Positions 54,291 through 63,128 of a DNA stretch of 64,000 nt are shown here, piece by piece. The position numbers and the translations under genes are program-made. Under the pieces are notes generated by a model that saw only the letters and a program-made list of their open reading frames with translations, did not search any database and was not told the origin of the DNA. Each line of letters starts with the position of its first letter. Within the stretch, counting starts at the first letter, position 1. Source of the stretch: Rickettsia felis URRWXCal2 (GTDB lineage Bacteria; Pseudomonadota; Alphaproteobacteria; Rickettsiales; Rickettsiaceae). Location: assembly GCA_000012145.1 (NCBI GenBank), contig CP000053.1:868001-932000 (forward strand), in the 5' to 3' direction.

Positions 54291-55004
54291 ATGAATATCA
54301 AAGATGTAGGAGTAATAATTGCTAAAAAACCTTTAAAAGAAAATACATTTATTATTACGGTTTTTACTAAAAATCATGGTTTATATTCGGGAGTTGTAAA
54401 AGAATCTTCTAAAAAAAGCAAATTTATATATCAAGAAGGAAATATTGTAGATTTTCTTTGGCAGGCAAGACTACACGAACATATCGGCATGGCTAAATGC
54501 GAACTCATCAAATCTTACACTGGTTATTTTATCATAAATAAAGCTAAATTATATGCCTTTAATTCCGTTATATCTTTAATCAAAGAGTTATTTCATGAAA
54601 GAGAAGAACATTCTAATTTTTTTTCATTTCTAATTAACTATTTAGATAATTTATCAAAGAATTTTTGTTTTCGTGATTATATTAATTTTGAGCTAGCTTT
54701 ACTTGCCGAGACGGGTTATAAGCTTGATCTTACCAAGTGCGGCGTGACTCATGTTACAACTGATTTAAACTATGTATCACCTAAATCAGCTAGAGCACTA
54801 TCATATGAAGTAGGGAAACCTTACAAAGATAAATTATTGATTTTACCAAAATTTTTACTTTCAGATGATAGTGAGATTACATTAGAAGAAAAAAGACAAG
54901 CTTCAACCTTAACAAACTATTTTTTTAATAGGTATTTGTTTCATAATAATAGACAGGCTGAAGCACGCCAAATTTTTATGGAGTATATTTTAAATAATTC
55001 TTAG
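54291..55004 (+). CDS. recO: DNA repair protein RecO
   Basis: Mediator of RecA loading in the RecFOR recombination pathway. The 237-residue protein has the N-terminal OB-fold ([35 protein letters not shown]) and the C-terminal helical domain ([39 protein letters not shown]). The zinc-type cysteines of many RecO proteins are largely missing. It starts [13 protein letters not shown]. Confidence 0.92.
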   Translation: MNIKDVGVIIAKKPLKENTFIITVFTKNHGLYSGVVKESSKKSKFIYQEGNIVDFLWQARLHEHIGMAKCELIKSYTGYFIINKAKLYAFNSVISLIKELFHEREEHSNFFSFLINYLDNLSKNFCFRDYINFELALLAETGYKLDLTKCGVTHVTTDLNYVSPKSARALSYEVGKPYKDKLLILPKFLLSDDSEITLEEKRQASTLTNYFFNRYLFHNNRQAEARQIFMEYILNNS

Positions 55005-55043
55005 AGGCTATATTTTTACTTTTATTTTTCTTTTTTAATGATA

Positions 55044-55073
55044 TACTTATTTAAGTAATTACTTAAATAAGTA
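55044..55073. promoter_or_regulatory. 30-bp perfect palindrome, probable antitoxin operator
   Basis: Half-site TACTTATTTAAGTAA followed exactly by its inverse TTACTTAAATAAGTA, ending 6 bp before the ATG of the ribbon-helix-helix gene. Perfect over 30 bp. RHH antitoxins bind such operators and repress their own gene. It might instead act as a hairpin in the mRNA. Confidence 0.75.
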
Positions 55074-55079
55074 CGTAAT

Positions 55080-55316
55080 ATGACTAGACTAAGCATAGAT
55101 ATACCAAACGAATTACATCATTTTCTTAAAGTTCATACTGCACATAAAAATGATACTATTATGAATTTTGTAAGAGAAGCGATATATCATAAAATAGAAC
55201 AGGAAAAAGAATTAAATGCAGAATCAATTAAAATATTAGAAGAATCAGCAAAAGGTTTAAATATTAATAAATATTCTTCATATAAAGAAATGTATAAAAA
55301 ACTTAATTTAATATGA
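55080..55316 (+). CDS. Ribbon-helix-helix antitoxin-like protein
   Basis: A 78-residue protein. The N-terminal strand and two helices (TRLSIDIPNELHHFLKVHTA HKNDTIMNFVREAIYHKIEQ) form an RHH DNA-binding domain of the ParD/CopG type. The C-terminal KILEESAKGLNINKYSSYKE would contact a toxin. No ParE/RelE gene follows: an RPE begins 28 bp later. A perfect palindrome just upstream is the expected self-binding site. It could be an orphan regulator. Confidence 0.75.
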   Translation: MTRLSIDIPNELHHFLKVHTAHKNDTIMNFVREAIYHKIEQEKELNAESIKILEESAKGLNINKYSSYKEMYKKLNLI

Positions 55317-55343
55317 TTTTGCAAACTTCTGGTATTTTATTCT

Positions 55344-55466
55344 ATGTCATTCCCGCGAAAGCGGGAATCCAGTTGAGTAAAGCTTCTTAAAAGCTTTACT
55401 CAAAAAGAAAACAATATAATAAAAAGACTTTTTTAGCCTAGATTCCTGCTTTCGCAGGAATGACAC
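55344..55466. repeat. RPE with an internal nested hairpin
   Basis: 123 bp with ends ATGTCATTCCCGCGAAAGC / GCTTTCGCAGGAATGACA. Inside at 55373-55403 is a 13-bp perfect stem (TTGAGTAAAGCTT / AAGCTTTACTCAA, loop CTTAA) not seen in the other copies. Confidence 0.85.
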
Positions 55467-55531
55467 AAGAGATTTTTTAAAAATTTTCCGGTACACTCGG
55501 CACCCATAGTGACTTATTCAAATAATAACCT

Positions 55532-56224
55532 ATGAAAATACTAGCATTTGACACAGCCAATAATACTGCATCGGTAGCAATATCCGAAAATGAGAATATT
55601 CTGGCATATATAGAAGAATTACGCTCTTCCACGCAAGCAGAGAATCTCATGCCTATGATAGAAGACGTGATGAAATCGGCTAAATGTTCATATGATGATC
55701 TAGATTATTTAGCGGTAACTCTAGGTCCTGGTAGCTTTACAGGTATTAGGATAGGACTTGCTAGTGCTAAAGGTATATTATTTGCCAAGGAAAATATTAA
55801 AGCAGTAGCGGTTAGCAATTTTGAATATGCTTACTTTAGAGCCATAACTCAAGTTAAAGATTATGATAAAATATATGTCTTTTTAAACGCTTATCGCTCA
55901 CAGCTTTATATGCAAGTTTTTCATAAATCAGGAGAAATAGAAGAGCCGTTATTGATAGATTTCGAGTATGCTATAAAACTGCTTGCAAATGAGAAAGGGA
56001 ATATAGTTTGCTGCGGTAGTGGGCTTGAATTTATATATCACCAAATTATACATTTACCGAATATAATAACCTTGCCACGTTTTGCACGAGTTAAAGCATG
56101 GGTTATTTGTAGATATATTGCTAGTAGATTATCGAGCTGTATGAAGTTAAATAGCTCTATCGAACCGTTATATATACGCCCACCTGATGCTAAAATAGCA
56201 ATAAATTACGTCATTCCTAGTTAA
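55532..56224 (+). CDS. tsaB: tRNA t6A biosynthesis protein TsaB
   Basis: Partner of TsaD in making threonylcarbamoyladenosine at tRNA position 37. The 230-residue ASKHA-fold protein has [20 protein letters not shown], then [18 protein letters not shown], then [20 protein letters not shown]. These are the standard YeaZ motifs. The C-terminal third ([17 protein letters not shown]) is intact. Start ATG 55532. Confidence 0.92.
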   Translation: MKILAFDTANNTASVAISENENILAYIEELRSSTQAENLMPMIEDVMKSAKCSYDDLDYLAVTLGPGSFTGIRIGLASAKGILFAKENIKAVAVSNFEYAYFRAITQVKDYDKIYVFLNAYRSQLYMQVFHKSGEIEEPLLIDFEYAIKLLANEKGNIVCCGSGLEFIYHQIIHLPNIITLPRFARVKAWVICRYIASRLSSCMKLNSSIEPLYIRPPDAKIAINYVIPS

Positions 56225-56256
56225 AAGCAACATTGTTGCATGGCTCAGTTTTTTTG

Positions 56257-56287
56257 TCATCCCGTGGACAAGCCACGGTATGACACC
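56257..56287. repeat. Short palindrome (CCCGTGG family)
   Basis: GTCATCCCGTGGACAAGCCA followed by CGGTATGACAC, the terminal unit of the CCCGTGG-type RPE, between tsaB and the helical-repeat gene. Confidence 0.65.
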
Positions 56288-56377
56288 CAGTAGGTTTTTT
56301 GATCCATGCAACAAAACTGCTAAAAACAGGAATCCATTTTTTTGTCTACCATAAGATAGGTTGACATAAGAGCTTTA

Positions 56378-57697
56378 TTATAAATATACTACATGATCTT
56401 CATAATCAAAGAATCCAAAATCATTACCTGATACTTCTATTTCATCTTCATAATCAGAGAACCCGGAATCACTATCAGATACTTCATCTGATTCTTGCTT
56501 TGCACACTTCTTGTTATATATAAGGGTTATTATTTGTTGAACTAACGATCCTGATAAACTATGACTATCAACAATTCTTTCTAAATCCTCATCCGAAGTA
56601 TTATTAATTAATTTTGCCAATTTTTCATATGTAATCTTAATTTTATCTAATTCACTATCAGGCGTATTTATAATTTCTTCTAATAATTGTTGATTTTCAA
56701 GCTGCTCTACAACCTCTTCACCATGAATTAAGATCATTATTTGTTTAAATTTTTCTTCAGGTAATAAAGATGATATCTCTGACAATGTCTTTGATAAGTT
56801 TTGATCTGATATACTATCGACGATTCTTTCTAAATCTTCATCTAAGGCGGTATTAATTATCACTGCTAATTTATCATTTGGAATACTATCAATTATTCTT
56901 TCTAAACTTTCATTTGGAATAATATCAAGCTTTTCTGCAAATTTTTCTTCTCCTGCTAAAATAATTATGTTTTCAAGCGATTCATCAGAAATATCCTCAT
57001 TTGATAATTTTTTTAGTTTCTGCTCGGTAAGTTCTTCTAAAGAAAGATTATTAGGGTTTTCATTAAATAATTTATCCAACTTATCTTGTGTAATTAAATC
57101 TATTACTTTTTCAAGATGCCAAGGCAAAATATAATTAACTAATTTTTGTGCTTGCTCATCGGAAATATTATTAATTAATTCTGCCAATTTTTCATATGTC
57201 ATCTTTTCAAACACTTCATCTAATTCATTTTCAGGCGTGTTTAAAATTTCTTCTACTAACTCATTATCAGAAAGAGTTTCAAGTTGATCTAAGAGATTAA
57301 ATGTTTCTTCAGCTTCATTATTTAAATAAGAAAAAACTTTATTACTCACAAGATTAAAAGTTTCAGCAACTTTAGAAGAAAGAATACTAGATGTATTTTT
57401 TATAATATTAAAACTCTTTACTCCAAAATCATAAACTGTTTTTAATGATGAACTAAATGTACTGAAAAAGCCTTTACTTTCAGCTGTGTTAGTTACTTTT
57501 TCGCTACCATCAAGCTCATTCATAATATCAGTATATTTAATTTGAGAGATGCCTAGAGTATCTTTATACCCCCCAATTTTTAATTCTTCATTTGAACGAT
57601 AATTAAATTCATCGTTAGCAAGATAAGAGGCTGGCTTTGGATAAGTATTATGTGGGATTAAATTTTGTAACTTATTAAAAATTGATGTTATTGCCAT
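56378..57697 (-). CDS. Acidic helical-repeat protein of unknown function
   Basis: A 439-residue protein, very acidic, with no membrane helix. From about residue 140 to 400 it has irregular repeats of about 20-25 residues: YEKLAELINNISDEQAQKLV, LERIIDSIPNDKLAVIINTA, LERIVDSISDQNLSKTLSEI. These are likely stacked helices. Its start has AGGAAG 5-6 nt before ATG. The C-terminus is Asp/Glu/Ser-rich (SDSDSGFSDYEDEIEV). I recognise no family. Its resemblance in style to repeat proteins of intracellular bacteria suggests, but does not show, secretion. Confidence 0.6.
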   Translation of the reverse strand: MAITSIFNKLQNLIPHNTYPKPASYLANDEFNYRSNEELKIGGYKDTLGISQIKYTDIMNELDGSEKVTNTAESKGFFSTFSSSLKTVYDFGVKSFNIIKNTSSILSSKVAETFNLVSNKVFSYLNNEAEETFNLLDQLETLSDNELVEEILNTPENELDEVFEKMTYEKLAELINNISDEQAQKLVNYILPWHLEKVIDLITQDKLDKLFNENPNNLSLEELTEQKLKKLSNEDISDESLENIIILAGEEKFAEKLDIIPNESLERIIDSIPNDKLAVIINTALDEDLERIVDSISDQNLSKTLSEISSLLPEEKFKQIMILIHGEEVVEQLENQQLLEEIINTPDSELDKIKITYEKLAKLINNTSDEDLERIVDSHSLSGSLVQQIITLIYNKKCAKQESDEVSDSDSGFSDYEDEIEVSGNDFGFFDYEDHVVYL

Positions 57698-57899
57698 AAT
57701 TCTTCCTCATTTCTTATTATAATAATCAGCGTTGCATTATAACAGAAATTATGAGGAGGTCAAGATAAAGGCTAATAATTATTAACTTTTTTATTATATT
57801 TTGCTTAAAATTGATTAATTTATCAAAGAGGGATATTCTACTAAATGTTATTCCTGCGTAGGTGGGAAGGTCTTATTGCGTGGACTAGTAAAACCCACT

Positions 57900-58004
57900 G
57901 TGTCACCTAGTTCGCTTGCTAACTAGGTCCATAAAAACAATAAAAAATACTAATAATTTTAGTACTTTTAACTGGATCCCGTGGAAGGGCCATGGGATGA
58001 CAGA
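57900..58004. repeat. RPE (CCCGTGG family), second copy
   Basis: 105 bp closely matching 5903-6004 through the shared core CATAAAAACAATAAAAAATA and TTTTAACTGGATCCCGTGG. Outer left part differs (CACCTAGTTCGCTTGCTAAC). Confidence 0.75.
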
Positions 58005-58033
58005 GCTAAAACTGATCCACGCAACAATGCCAC

Positions 58034-58090
58034 GTGAGTACCGCAGTACTTGTAGGATGACGTAGCCAATTTTTGAAGTTGATTTTCGTA
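58034..58090. repeat. Half RPE matching 39721-39844
   Basis: GTACTTGTAGGATGACGTAG and CCAATTTTTGAAGTTGATTT, parallel to the right half of the hemB-side element. It abuts the next RPE. Confidence 0.55.
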
Positions 58091-58217
58091 TATACTCAAA
58101 TGATTTCAAGAATTGAATTTTATTTTGAAAGGTGAGCACCCGCAGCCTATACTTAATAGGTGAGGATGCGAATCCTTGATAAAATGAAAGAGCAATTCTT
58201 GAAAGCAGCAGAGTATA
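58091..58217. repeat. 127-bp palindromic RPE abutting the infB stop
   Basis: Two nested inverted repeats: TATACTC (58091-58097) with GAGTATA (58211-58217), and TTCAAGAATTG (58105-58115) with CAATTCTTGAA (58193-58203). It ends exactly at the infB stop codon. With the neighbouring copies it explains most of 57698-58217; the rest has no feature I can name. Confidence 0.75.
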
Positions 58218-60707
58218 TTATAATTGTCTCTGTTCTTGAACTAGCTCAAAAACTTCAACTGTGTCTCCTTCTCTAATATCTTCGTAATTTTCAAATGCTA
58301 TACCACACTCATATCCTTCTCTAACTTCTTTAACTTCATCTTTAAAGCGTTTTAAAGTTTTGAGTTTTCCTTCATGAATGACTACATTATCACGTAATAA
58401 GCGTACGCCCGCTCCTTTCTTAATAATCCCTTTAGTTACATAGCTACCGGCTATTTTACCGACTTTGGTAATATTGAATATTTGTCTAATTTCTACGCTT
58501 CCGATATATTGCTCTCTAACGATCGGATCAAGCATACCGCTCATAATGGCTTTTACGTCATCAATTAAATTATATATTATACTATAATATCTAATATCGA
58601 CTTTTTCTTTTTCTGCGGCAGTTAAAGCATTTGCCCCTGCTCTAACGTTAAAGCCGACAATAATAGCTGAAGAAGCATGTGCAAGAGATACATCGGATTC
58701 CGTTATCGGACCTACGCCGCTATGAAGTATACGAAGCTTTATTTCATCACTCGGTAATTTTAATAAGCTACCTGAAATAGCTTCAACCGACCCTTGGACA
58801 TCACCTTTAATAATTAAAGGTAATTCCTTAATTTTACTATTACCGGAAGCTTTTAAAAACAAATCCTCTAAACTTGAACGCGGTGCAATAGATATTTTCT
58901 TTTCTTTAGCAAGACGCATTCTATATTCGGCTATATCTTTTGCTTGTTTCTCATTTTGTACTACGTTAAATTTATCACCGGCAAAAGGTACTTCATTTAA
59001 ACCTTGAATTTCTACAGGAACAGACGGTGTTGCTTCCACTATTTCTAATCCCTTATCATTAGTCATCTTTTTAACTTTACCGTAAGAGCTACCTGCTATT
59101 ATAATATCACCGTTTCTTAAAGTACCTCGCTGAACTAATATAGTGGTTAGCGTTCCTCTTCCTTTTTCGATTTTTGACTCGATTACAACACCGGCAGCCG
59201 AACCGAAAGGACTCGCTTTTAAATCCTGCATTTCTGCAATTAATAAAATTGCTTCTTCAAGTTTATCTAAGTTAATTTTCTTTAGTGCCGAGATAGGAAT
59301 AACCATAACGTCACCCCCTGCCTCTTCACCTATAATTTCGTGGACATATAATTCGTTCTTTACACGCTCAATATCAATATCAGGCTTATCAATCTTATTA
59401 ATAGCTACAATTATAGGAACGCCCGCTGCTTTTGCGTGATTAATTGCCTCAACCGTTTGCGTTTTGATTCCATCATCTGCTGCGACTACTATAATAACTA
59501 TATCTGTTACTTTAGCACCTCTTGACCGCATTTCCGAAAAAGCCTCGTGACCCGGAGTATCAATAAAAGTAATCGCTCTATCGTCTGCAATAGTTACTCT
59601 ATAAGCCCCGATATGCTGGGTAATTCCTCCAGTTTCACTTGCAGCAATATCCGTAGATTTAAGAGCGTCAAGTAATGATGTTTTACCGTGATCTACATGT
59701 CCCATTACTGTAACAACCGGAGCACGCGTTCTCAAATCTTCAACCTTATCATCACTAATTAAAACATTTTCAACATCCGATTCTTGAACTCTTTTTACCG
59801 TATGCCCTAAATTTGTTGCAACTAGTTCCGCCGTATCGGCATCTATTGTTTGGCTGGCATTTGCAAGAATACCGAGCTTCATTAATTCTTTAATTACATC
59901 TGCTACTCTTTCAGACATAGCATTTGCAAGATCGCCGACTCCGATAACTTCCGGTATCGTCACTTCTCTATATACTTTCTCAGGTGCTTGTGATACTAAT
60001 TTACGCTTTTCTTTTTCTCTAGCTCTTTTTATAGAAGCAAGACTTCTAGTTCTACCGCTACCGCTTTCGTCGTCGCCAAGCATATTGAAAAGATCGGCTT
60101 TTTTGAATTTTTTCGGTTCTTCTAGCTTAATTTTTGGTGCGACTACTTTATTATCTACTGTTTTATCTAATTCTTTCTCTGATTCTATCCCGTAACGTGT
60201 TCGCATTCCTACTAAAGGAGACTTTACAAAAGTTTCTTCTTTCTTTTTAGATGTTTGCGGCTGTATATCTTCGTTATTTTGGACGGTTTTAGCACTAGCT
60301 TCTACTTTTTCTTCTTCGGCATTTTGCTGTTTTTGTTCAACTTCAGTTTCTAGCGTTTCTATTTTTGAGTTAGCAGACTGGTTAATACTTGCAAGTTTAC
60401 TTAAAGTGCTTATTTGTGAAGGGTCATTTAATTTAGATTGCTCAGCAGCTTTTTTAAGAATAGATAAACGTCTGTTAAATTCTTCCTTATTAGCATCAAT
60501 AGCAGTTTGATCTAAGCTATTTCTTTCTTTATTTAATGAAAGGGTAGTAGTACTACCGGTAGAGCTTTTTCTAACTTCTACTAGCGTTTTAGATTTAGCA
60601 TTAACAAAGCTTTGAGCTCCTGTAAGAGAGTCAAAAGACTTATTAAGCGATAATTTTGAATTGCCAAGTGTCAACTTTTTGGGTTTGATTTCCTGGTTAT
60701 CCGTCAT
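58218..60707 (-). CDS. infB: Translation initiation factor IF-2
   Basis: GTPase that brings fMet-tRNA to the 30S subunit. The 829-residue protein has a Lys/Glu-rich N-terminal extension with an IF2-N domain ([33 protein letters not shown]). The G domain follows with G1 [15 protein letters not shown]2 ITQHIGAY, G3 [16 protein letters not shown] and G4 NKIDKPD, then beta-barrel domains ending [32 protein letters not shown]. It is the last gene of the rimP-nusA-infB order here; the usual rbfA is not next to it. Confidence 0.98.
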   Translation of the reverse strand: MTDNQEIKPKKLTLGNSKLSLNKSFDSLTGAQSFVNAKSKTLVEVRKSSTGSTTTLSLNKERNSLDQTAIDANKEEFNRRLSILKKAAEQSKLNDPSQISTLSKLASINQSANSKIETLETEVEQKQQNAEEEKVEASAKTVQNNEDIQPQTSKKKEETFVKSPLVGMRTRYGIESEKELDKTVDNKVVAPKIKLEEPKKFKKADLFNMLGDDESGSGRTRSLASIKRAREKEKRKLVSQAPEKVYREVTIPEVIGVGDLANAMSERVADVIKELMKLGILANASQTIDADTAELVATNLGHTVKRVQESDVENVLISDDKVEDLRTRAPVVTVMGHVDHGKTSLLDALKSTDIAASETGGITQHIGAYRVTIADDRAITFIDTPGHEAFSEMRSRGAKVTDIVIIVVAADDGIKTQTVEAINHAKAAGVPIIVAINKIDKPDIDIERVKNELYVHEIIGEEAGGDVMVIPISALKKINLDKLEEAILLIAEMQDLKASPFGSAAGVVIESKIEKGRGTLTTILVQRGTLRNGDIIIAGSSYGKVKKMTNDKGLEIVEATPSVPVEIQGLNEVPFAGDKFNVVQNEKQAKDIAEYRMRLAKEKKISIAPRSSLEDLFLKASGNSKIKELPLIIKGDVQGSVEAISGSLLKLPSDEIKLRILHSGVGPITESDVSLAHASSAIIVGFNVRAGANALTAAEKEKVDIRYYSIIYNLIDDVKAIMSGMLDPIVREQYIGSVEIRQIFNITKVGKIAGSYVTKGIIKKGAGVRLLRDNVVIHEGKLKTLKRFKDEVKEVREGYECGIAFENYEDIREGDTVEVFELVQEQRQL

Positions 60708-60864
60708 ATTTAAAACCTTTGTGTTTCTATTTTTCGTCTATTACGAAGAAAAACTAATTGTATAATCCCGTATACCAACGTAATTCCCGTAGGACCTTGC
60801 CTGCGTGGATCAATTTTCCGTCATTGCGAGGAGGCTTTGTTGCATGGACCGGTAAATGCTCTTT

Positions 60865-60982
60865 ATGTCATTCCTGCGAAAGCAGGAATCCAGAAAAAAT
60901 AGTCTTAATATTGACAAAATAAACCTAAAAAAACAAGTTTTTTGTCGGTTTTACTGGATTCCTGCTTTCGCAGGAATGACAT
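60865..60982. repeat. RPE between nusA and infB
   Basis: 118 bp with near-identical inverted ends ATGTCATTCCTGCGAAAGC / GCTTTCGCAGGAATGACAT. It lies in the operon gap 60708-60994, which holds no gene. Confidence 0.9.
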
Positions 60983-60994
60983 ATACACCCTTTA

Positions 60995-62506
60995 CTAACT
61001 ATCCTTTAATTTACCATGCTGTCTAGCAGTTTTAATCAGCAATTTAATATTTTCGTCCGTTATATTAGAATTTGGAGCTAAATTTTTAAATTCATTTACG
61101 CTCATCTCTCCTAAATCTTCTATGGTCTTTATACCATATTCGGCAAATTTTAATATTAATTCAAGCGGTAATTCTAATATATCTATTAATTCTTGCTCAA
61201 CTCCCAGATCCTCTAGCTTTTTGATAATCTTTTCATTTTTAAGGTCGACGTAATTAATAGCTCGATTTTTGATCTCTACGGCTAGTTCTTCCTCAAAGCC
61301 TTCGATTCTTGTTAAAGCACTAACTTCACTAGTTGCGATTTGTTCTACCGAATTAAATCCCGTTACCGATAAAAGCTGTCCTATAACTTCTTCAACATCT
61401 AAAGCTTCCATAAATAATTCCGTAGAAGTTAAGAATTCTTCGTTTCTTCTTTTTGATTCTTGCTCTTCGGTCATTATATCGATATTCCAACCTGTAAGCT
61501 TAGAAGCTAAACGAACATTCTGCCCTCTTCTACCTATTGCAATACTTTGATTTTCTTGCGAAACTACTACTTCTACCTTATGCCTATCCTCATCAATCAA
61601 AATTTTTGTAATTTCCCCGGGTGCAAGCGGTGCAAGAGCATTAACTATAAACTGTGCAAGATCATTACTCCATAATACTATATCAATTTTCTCTCCGTTT
61701 AACTCATTTGTTATGGCTTTTACTCTATTACCTCTAATACCTACGCATGAGCCTACGGGATCTATACTACTATCCGAAGCAAATACCGCTATTTTTGCTT
61801 TTGAACCGGGATCACGTGCTACTGATTTTATTTGAATAATATCTTCAAGAATTTCAGGTACTTCTAGCTTAAATAGCTTAACCAGCATTTGGTTATCTAC
61901 TCTAGACAAGAAAATCTGCGGTCCTTTTGTTTCTTGCCTTACATCCTGTACATATACTTTTATACGATCATTAGGTTTAAAATTCTCACCCTTAATTAAT
62001 TGATCTTTTTTTATTATTGCTTCAGCACGACTCAAGTCAACTATTATATCACCGTATTCTATTCTCTTAACTATCCCGTTTATAATTTCGCCTTTTCTAT
62101 CTTTAAAGTCATGATATTGCTTTTCACGTTCAGCTTCTATAACACGTTGAGTTATAACTTGTTTTGCAGCTTGAGCCGATACTCTAGCATGATCAATAGG
62201 CGGTAAATATTCATATATCTCATCACCGATTTTAGCTTCCGGATTCTTTATTAAAGCTTCTTCAAGTGAGATTTGCGTTAAGTAATCTTCTACATCTTCT
62301 ACTATTTTTAAGATTCTTAAAAGATTTATCTCACCGGTTTTCCTATTTATCTGAGCTTTAATATTATATTCATTACCGTATTTTTTTCGTCCTGCTACTT
62401 GTACCGCTTGTTCAACCGTTGAAATCAAAATTTCTTTTGATATTCCTTTCTCACGGGCTACAGAATCTATAATTTGTAAAATTTCTACATTACCTATATT
62501 AGACAT
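60995..62506 (-). CDS. nusA: Transcription termination/antitermination factor NusA
   Basis: RNA polymerase-associated factor that modulates pausing, termination and antitermination. The 503-residue protein has the N-terminal polymerase-binding domain, the S1 domain (GEIINGIVKRIEYGDIIVDL), two KH domains (SDSSIDPVGSCVGIRGNRVKAI; IAIGRRGQNVRLASKLTGWNI) and the C-terminal acidic helix-hairpin repeats (AEYGIKTIEDLGEMSVNEFKNL). It follows rimP by 10 bp and is separated from infB by an RPE. Confidence 0.98.
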   Translation of the reverse strand: MSNIGNVEILQIIDSVAREKGISKEILISTVEQAVQVAGRKKYGNEYNIKAQINRKTGEINLLRILKIVEDVEDYLTQISLEEALIKNPEAKIGDEIYEYLPPIDHARVSAQAAKQVITQRVIEAEREKQYHDFKDRKGEIINGIVKRIEYGDIIVDLSRAEAIIKKDQLIKGENFKPNDRIKVYVQDVRQETKGPQIFLSRVDNQMLVKLFKLEVPEILEDIIQIKSVARDPGSKAKIAVFASDSSIDPVGSCVGIRGNRVKAITNELNGEKIDIVLWSNDLAQFIVNALAPLAPGEITKILIDEDRHKVEVVVSQENQSIAIGRRGQNVRLASKLTGWNIDIMTEEQESKRRNEEFLTSTELFMEALDVEEVIGQLLSVTGFNSVEQIATSEVSALTRIEGFEEELAVEIKNRAINYVDLKNEKIIKKLEDLGVEQELIDILELPLELILKFAEYGIKTIEDLGEMSVNEFKNLAPNSNITDENIKLLIKTARQHGKLKDS

Positions 62507-62516
62507 ACATTATCTC

Positions 62517-63002
62517 TTATTGCTTTAGCAATTTTTTAAATACTTCTTCAGTTAAAACTAGATTGGCATTTTTAATTAAATCATAATCAATTAGTACTTC
62601 TTGTTCTTCACATTTTAAATATATTTTATTATTTTTGGCTTTAATTATTTTACCCTGATAACGAGTTTTGCCGTTCAATAATTCTTTAAGTTTGATTTTA
62701 ACTTCTCTTCCTAAAAATCTATTATAATTTTCAAACTTTACTAACGGACGTTCAAGACCGCTTGATGCTACCTCTAAAGAATATGCATCTTCTATTAAAT
62801 CTTCAACATCTAGAATAGCAGAGATAGTCCTACTTGCTTTAGTACAATCTTCTACAGATATTTTTTCACCGTTTAAGCTATCAATTAATATCTCGACTAC
62901 TTTAGGGTTAACACCTTTAAACTTAACAAGAACTAACTCAAACCCCATATCCGTCAAGGATTCTTCTATTACATTTGTTATTTGTTGTTCAATAGTTTGC
63001 AT
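62517..63002 (-). CDS. rimP: Ribosome maturation factor RimP
   Basis: Needed for 30S subunit assembly. The 161-residue protein has the N-terminal alpha/beta domain ([50 protein letters not shown]) and [32 protein letters not shown], the family hallmark. It heads the nusA-infB operon. A terminator-like hairpin sits only 14-16 nt before its start codon, in the leader. Confidence 0.95.
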   Translation of the reverse strand: MQTIEQQITNVIEESLTDMGFELVLVKFKGVNPKVVEILIDSLNGEKISVEDCTKASRTISAILDVEDLIEDAYSLEVASSGLERPLVKFENYNRFLGREVKIKLKELLNGKTRYQGKIIKAKNNKIYLKCEEQEVLIDYDLIKNANLVLTEEVFKKLLKQ

Positions 63003-63015
63003 ATTCGATGTTTAT

Positions 63016-63042
63016 AACAAAAAAGGTGGGATAAACCCACCT
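63016..63042 (-). terminator. Intrinsic terminator or leader hairpin upstream of rimP
   Basis: On the minus strand AGGTGGG TTTAT CCCACCT followed by TTTTTTG: a 7-bp GC-rich stem with a T-run. It could end the oxidoreductase transcript (stop at 63129) or, because a possible promoter lies before it (TTGCTT, 17 bp, TATTTT near 63060-63090), control entry into rimP-nusA-infB. Confidence 0.7.
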
Positions 63043-63128
63043 ATCTATAATTTTTATAATGCTTATCCGTAACGAAAATACACTAATTAGAATATATAAG
63101 CAATATTTAACTTTATATTTTTATAAAA

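Noticed and set aside
5786..60982. The many palindromic repeats as a CRISPR array
   Set aside because: They are dispersed, 30-130 bp, self-complementary and of several families; no regular spacing and no cas genes.
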